Shown one piece after another: positions 60,101 to 64,000 of a stretch of 64,000 nt of DNA. The notes beneath the pieces were generated by a model. That model searched no databases. It worked only from the letters and a program-made list of their open reading frames with translations, and was not told the DNA's origin. This DNA comes from Stichopus chloronotus (lineage: Eukaryota; Echinodermata; Holothuroidea; Aspidochirotida; Stichopodidae), in the NCBI GenBank assembly GCA_021234535.1, contig CM037842.1, positions 4,925,315-4,989,314 on the forward strand. Direction: 5' to 3'. Position 1 is the stretch's first letter. Each line of letters starts with the position of its first letter. The position numbers and the translations under genes are program-made.

Positions 60101-61680
60101 AAAAGCTTCCATAGCGTAATCTAGCCTCTAATTCTTCTAGAACAGTGCGAAAATGACCACAACATAGTTTGGGCTAGTATCGAGGGAACTTTAGAATCCC
60201 GGGATGTTGATATTTTCCCCTGAAATGAAGATGATATAAGCTGTTTTGAATCGCACAGGTATGATTTTTATACTCAAATTACATGCCCCTGCATTGTATG
60301 ATTGATCACTGGCAGGAAAAGTCAGGAAACCTCAGCTACTAGGGTCGGCTTTGAGAAAGTTGTTCACGGGTGTAACGTAGCATACTATGAAGGCTGCAGT
60401 ATGTGTACCGTAAGCGTTGCAAAATTTGCACTACTTCTAGACTTTATCTGTTACAGAGAAAATCAAGGTATAGGTCCTTATTCTGTCCTTGGCATATTTT
60501 ACTCATCCCAGCATTCCTAGGTTGAATTTATGAAGTAGATTGGATGCCATGTTTGGAACCTAAATTTTTACCATTTGGACACATAAGTGTAATGTGTTTT
60601 CATTTCTTCTTTTTTTTTTTGTTCGTCAGAGCTACGTGCACTTTGAGTGCTTGGCTGCATAATTAACAAAAGCTGCAAACTGTGATTGGACATGCATCCA
60701 ATAGGTAAAGTCAGTTAGAAGAGGTGTCCATACTAGTCAGTTGACAAGTTCATCTGAGTAGAAACTGAGATGTAGAGTGTCTGGAGAAGTCTGTGAATGC
60801 CAGTAACTGTACAGCCAAAAACAGAACAACTATGGTAGGATATGTTCACTGCATTTTTATGGTTATAACATCAGACGGTGAAAATGTAGGTTTGAAAGGT
60901 TGACCACATGTACCTTTCTACTCTATTTTTCATGCACAGTTGTAATGGAGAATCATATTGTAACTTGTAGGCAGAGTAATTATCTACTGTGTACACTTTC
61001 GCAACTGTCTTTGTACAGTCTATCTGCCATTTTGTAAAGCTTCTCCTCACTGTCCTGAATGCTCAAAGACATTTGTGGTTTCACTAAGCTGGGTTGCACA
61101 AAGAACACTGCTGTGGTCAATTCTTTAGATACACAACACTCACTTGTCAAATATCTGTTCTATCTGCCATAGATAGACTCTGAATTCTTCAGAATGCTTG
61201 AATATTTTTCACATTTGCCAGTAACAATTGTGAACTCGCCATGAGTTGAGAAAAGGCTTGTTTTGTCACTTTTCAGAGCCAGTCACAAATTTGGGTTGGT
61301 TACCTGAGACTGTCTTACAAGACGTTTTTGCCACTGAGAGTCACCAGATCTTGCAAACTGTGTTCACAGAGAGTCTTGGCAGCTGAAATCATCACTAAGT
61401 CTCCAGAATGAACCCCTAACCAGAGGATACGGGAGACGTTAATAGTGCCATGAAGTACCACCTTGCTCATATGCCACTCAGGAAATGGACTTTTTTGCCA
61501 CTTGCACTGGACAATGCATAGTTTGGATTCTTAATGGTAATTTAGTAGTATATTGGCATTTGCATTTACTTGAAGATCACAAAATGTGATATTTGAATGT
61601 TTTGGAAAAATTTTACTTCTCCCTGAAGTGCACGCAGATTAGTAAAACGGTGGTGTATGATCTGAACTCAGTAAAAACAA
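57130..61680. other. Gene-poor intergenic sequence
   Basis: No exon, RNA gene or named repeat supported over about 4.5 kb. Short open frames have no domain signal. Confidence 0.3.
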
Positions 61681-61698
61681 ACATATATAACGACAGTT

Positions 61699-62465
61699 TT
61701 GATTGGTTATCACGTCTCACAAAGGATTAAAGAAGGCCTTACAGGTGGAGGTAAAATGGAGTCAACTATAGTTGTCAGAATCCTCTCTATTGAAACCCAT
61801 AGGGGGAGAAATGGTCTTGATCTGGTTTTGAGTAGTGATCAAAATTTGGTTTGTGACGTTCAAAGCTTTGGTAGAAGAGGTGCAACTGATCATGATATGA
61901 TTGGGTTTGGTTTGATTTTCTCTGTAAAACCTGTTTCTAATTGGAGCAATGATCTTATTCCTATCGAGCTGATCTTTCAGGTATTTTTAACTTTTTCAGT
62001 GAGATTGATTGGCTGATTTTGTTTCTAATAGAAGATGCTAAGAAGTCTCATGGGATCGCTTTCGTAATGACATTAATTTTGTTATGGAAACTTTTGTTCC
62101 TAAGCTTGGAAAAGACGTCAGGTAAGAAGTAAACGTTTCTGTGTGTCAGAAAGATATTTCTTTCTATTAAATAAAAAACGTAAAGCTGTGGAGACTATTT
62201 CGTTTCTCTGGGTCTGGATTTTGAGAATTTTAAGAGACAGGAAGTTTATAGGAATCGTTAGATCTGCAGTGCTAAGTTTTCTTTTGAGCGTGATGTTGCT
62301 TCAAACATTAAAGAGAACCCAAGGGTTTTCTTCTCATATGTTAGGTCCAAACAGAGAGTCAATGATGCTGTTGCTCCTCTTCAAGATTCTTCTGGTCGCG
62401 TAAGTAGTGGTAGTTAAGGGATTGCAGATATTTTGAAGAGTTACTTTTCTACTTATCTTGTTTGA
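61699..62465 (+). pseudogene. LINE fragment (endonuclease C-terminus to RT linker), CR1/L2-like
   Basis: Reads IETHRGRNGLDLVLSSD then QNLVCDVQSFGRRGATDHDM, the end of an APE-type endonuclease with its DH motif. After frameshifts come FSEIDWLI, SWDRFRNDINFVMETFVPKL and the RT-proximal block SNIKENPRVFFSYVRSKQRV then NDAVAPLQDSSGRV and GIADILKSYFSTYL. The fragment stops near 62465, before the RT core. Decayed by several frame changes. Confidence 0.75.
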
Positions 62466-62485
62466 AGTTTGATCTTAATTTTACG

Positions 62486-62661
62486 AAGTAACAGTGAGTG
62501 AGAGATAAGAAGAGATAAGATGAGATCCCACACGCGCATGTGCAAGCCAGCCTTCAACAATCTCATGAGGACCAAGCCGACAGAAAACCACATCAAAAAA
62601 CGCCATCCTTCCGTGTGCAGGGAGGGATGGAGGGCATCTTATCTCTCACTCACTGTTACTT
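62486..62661. repeat. Perfect 25-bp inverted repeat, candidate MITE or foldback
   Basis: AAGTAACAGTGAGTGAGAGA then TAAGA at 62486-62510 is the exact complement of 62637-62661. The loop is 126 bp and not coding. It separates the plus-strand LINE fragment from the minus-strand YR element. No clear target duplication. Confidence 0.7.
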
Positions 62662-62689
62662 TTTTTCTATAATACTTATATACAGTTCT

Positions 62690-64000
62690 TCACAACTGTC
62701 AATTTTTTCAGTTTCCTAATTTATCTGCCAATACAGCATTGGCAAAGGAGACAGTGTCCTGAATGACAGGTTTGTGGTAAAATTTTTCAAAGTTCTCTCT
62801 CTGCGCCAACCGGATTAAGCCACAATTTCTGCCACCTACAAATGTTTTTCACTAGCTTTAGATACTTCCGAGGATCTGACCGAATGAGGTTTGAACTGCT
62901 TTATGTCTATTCCTGCCTGGTCCATGACTCTCCTTAACCGGTGAGCTAACGTGTCCCCTTCTTATTTTGCCGTGCGGTTTTTTAAAACTGATAAAAAATG
63001 TTTTCTCCGCTTTACGGCATATTTTGGTGCGTTTCAAATATTCTGTGATGTAGGTATGAACACACAATCTAGATCTCCTGTCTGGTGGGTAGGCTCGAAA
63101 ACTGACAGCGGTTCCACGATTACCAGGTCTTGTGTGTTTCAAGTGGGAATTTATATAAAAACATATTTCTTGTGGTCCGAAGTCATGTCTACTACATTTA
63201 AATGATGAAGGGTCTGCATGCTGTCTCTGGTCCGAGACCATGGCCATGAGCATTGCTGTCTTTAGGGTAAGATCTTTGAGAGATAACCTTTTAGCACGCG
63301 ACATGGTTTTAAGATGCGTTAGAAGAACATCTGCATCCCAGATGGAAGTATATCGTGGGGTTGGCGGGTTCAGTTGAAAAACGCCTTTGAAAAATCTTGA
63401 AATTAGAGGATGAGAGCCTGCAGTGTAACCGTCTGAGAATGTCACTCAAGAAGACAATGCTGCCCGATCGAGCGGTGTTTAAGGCGCTATACCCAACTTT
63501 AGTTGAAAGCTCTGTAAGAAATCCTACCACTTCTCCTGCAGTGGTCTGCAGAGGATTCTTGTCCCTCTTAGGGCAAAAGTGCATCCATTTTGCGATGTGG
63601 CCTACAAGAGGAGAGGAGAATGTGTGTTGCTTGAGAAGATAATCCTTTGTTTTTGAAACATTGCCCGATAATCTGCAGGCCAAAAGAGAATGTTTCTTTT
63701 GTAGGGGGTGCGGTGCTCCTGAGACAGGTTGTGAGAGGAGTTTGTCTTGCCAAGGGAGGAAAAAAGGATCTTCCACTAATAAGGTGGGTAAAGTGATAAA
63801 CCATGGTTGTGATGGCCACTTTGGGACAATTAAAATGCATTCTGTATTGTCCTCTTGTACCTTTTGGAGGCAACGCCCCGCAAAGGAAAAAGGTTTGAAA
63901 AGGTAGTAGAGTTCTGAGGACCAATTCACTGTAAAGGCATTTACATGTTCTGCCTCTGGATCTGGCTTCCACGACACATAACGACTAAGTTTTGAAATGA
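62690..64000 (-). pseudogene. Second tyrosine-recombinase retrotransposon, 3' part, cut by the window edge
   Basis: Reads SWKPDPEAEHVNAFTVNW, LFKPFSFAGRCLQKVQED and LIVPKWPSQPWF, the linker after RNase H in DIRS/Ngaro-type elements. Next is the recombinase: GEVVGFLTELSTKVGYSALN; then in another frame (from 63445) LSLKDLTLKTAMLMAMVSDQ followed by RQHADPSSF. The second arginine box HSVRS (about 62873-62890) and the tyrosine box FEKFYHKPV with SFANAVL (about 62740-62790) are readable only by changing frame twice more. It is different from the DIRS element at 28-36 kb and less GC-rich. RT and gag would lie beyond 64000. Confidence 0.75.

Noticed and set aside
1..64000. tRNA, rRNA, CRISPR and operon-like structures
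   Set aside because: No tRNA-like internal promoter boxes, rRNA segments or regular direct repeats with spacers were seen; the sequence is eukaryotic.

Overview
The window is nuclear DNA of an invertebrate animal. It shows spliced exons with clean GT/AG borders, large AT-rich introns, immunoglobulin-domain exons flanked by phase-1 introns, and a dense load of decayed transposons (DIRS/tyrosine-recombinase retrotransposons, CR1/L2-like LINEs, Ty3/Gypsy, Helentron-like elements, MITEs). This mix, with many poly(C)/poly(G) tracts and frequent TAGGCCTA-like words, fits a marine deuterostome. An echinoderm, perhaps a sea cucumber, is my best guess, but this is inference. No bacterial genes, rRNA, tRNA or CRISPR are visible. 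Layout: 1-600 holds a possible terminal exon of a gene that starts outside the window, followed by about 4.4 kb without coding signal up to a poly(A) signal near 5032. Positions 5,100-15,400 are gene-poor and carry several decayed copies of one dispersed repeat plus a 21-bp minisatellite. Positions 15,485-18,839 hold three plus-strand Ig-domain exons, all phase 1-1, with a possible membrane-anchor exon near 23,064. Positions 24,740-25,800 are a degenerate tandem array. Positions 25,904-39,973 are a minus-strand multi-exon gene of the SAMD3-like C-terminal family. It carries an in-frame stop and a frame change in one exon, and an intron was invaded by a DIRS-type retrotransposon at 28,146-36,095. 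That element is itself interrupted by a 2.4-kb DNA transposon at 28,501-30,884 with 18-bp TIRs and a 4-bp duplication. Positions 41,268-45,383 (minus) are the remains of an apparently intronless ORF with a chromo-barrel-like start, DDE-transposase-like middle blocks and a C-terminal zinc knuckle. It is split by a 1.3-kb Helentron-like non-autonomous element (42,011-43,302). A second copy of that element lies at 48,358-50,320 and contains a Gypsy LTR-gag fragment. A truncated inverted third copy ends at 51,224, next to an unusual array of GAATGCAA/TTGCATTC words. Positions 54,240-56,105 (minus) and 61,699-62,465 (plus) are LINE fragments. Positions 62,690-64,000 (minus) are the 3' part of a second tyrosine-recombinase retrotransposon that runs off the right edge. 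Working together: the only sequences that look like host genes are the Ig-domain receptor and the SAMD3-like gene, and the latter may be dead. The rest is a layered insertion history. Coordinates of exon ends come from reading splice motifs and codon phase by eye; identities come from recognising sequence motifs, not from a database search.
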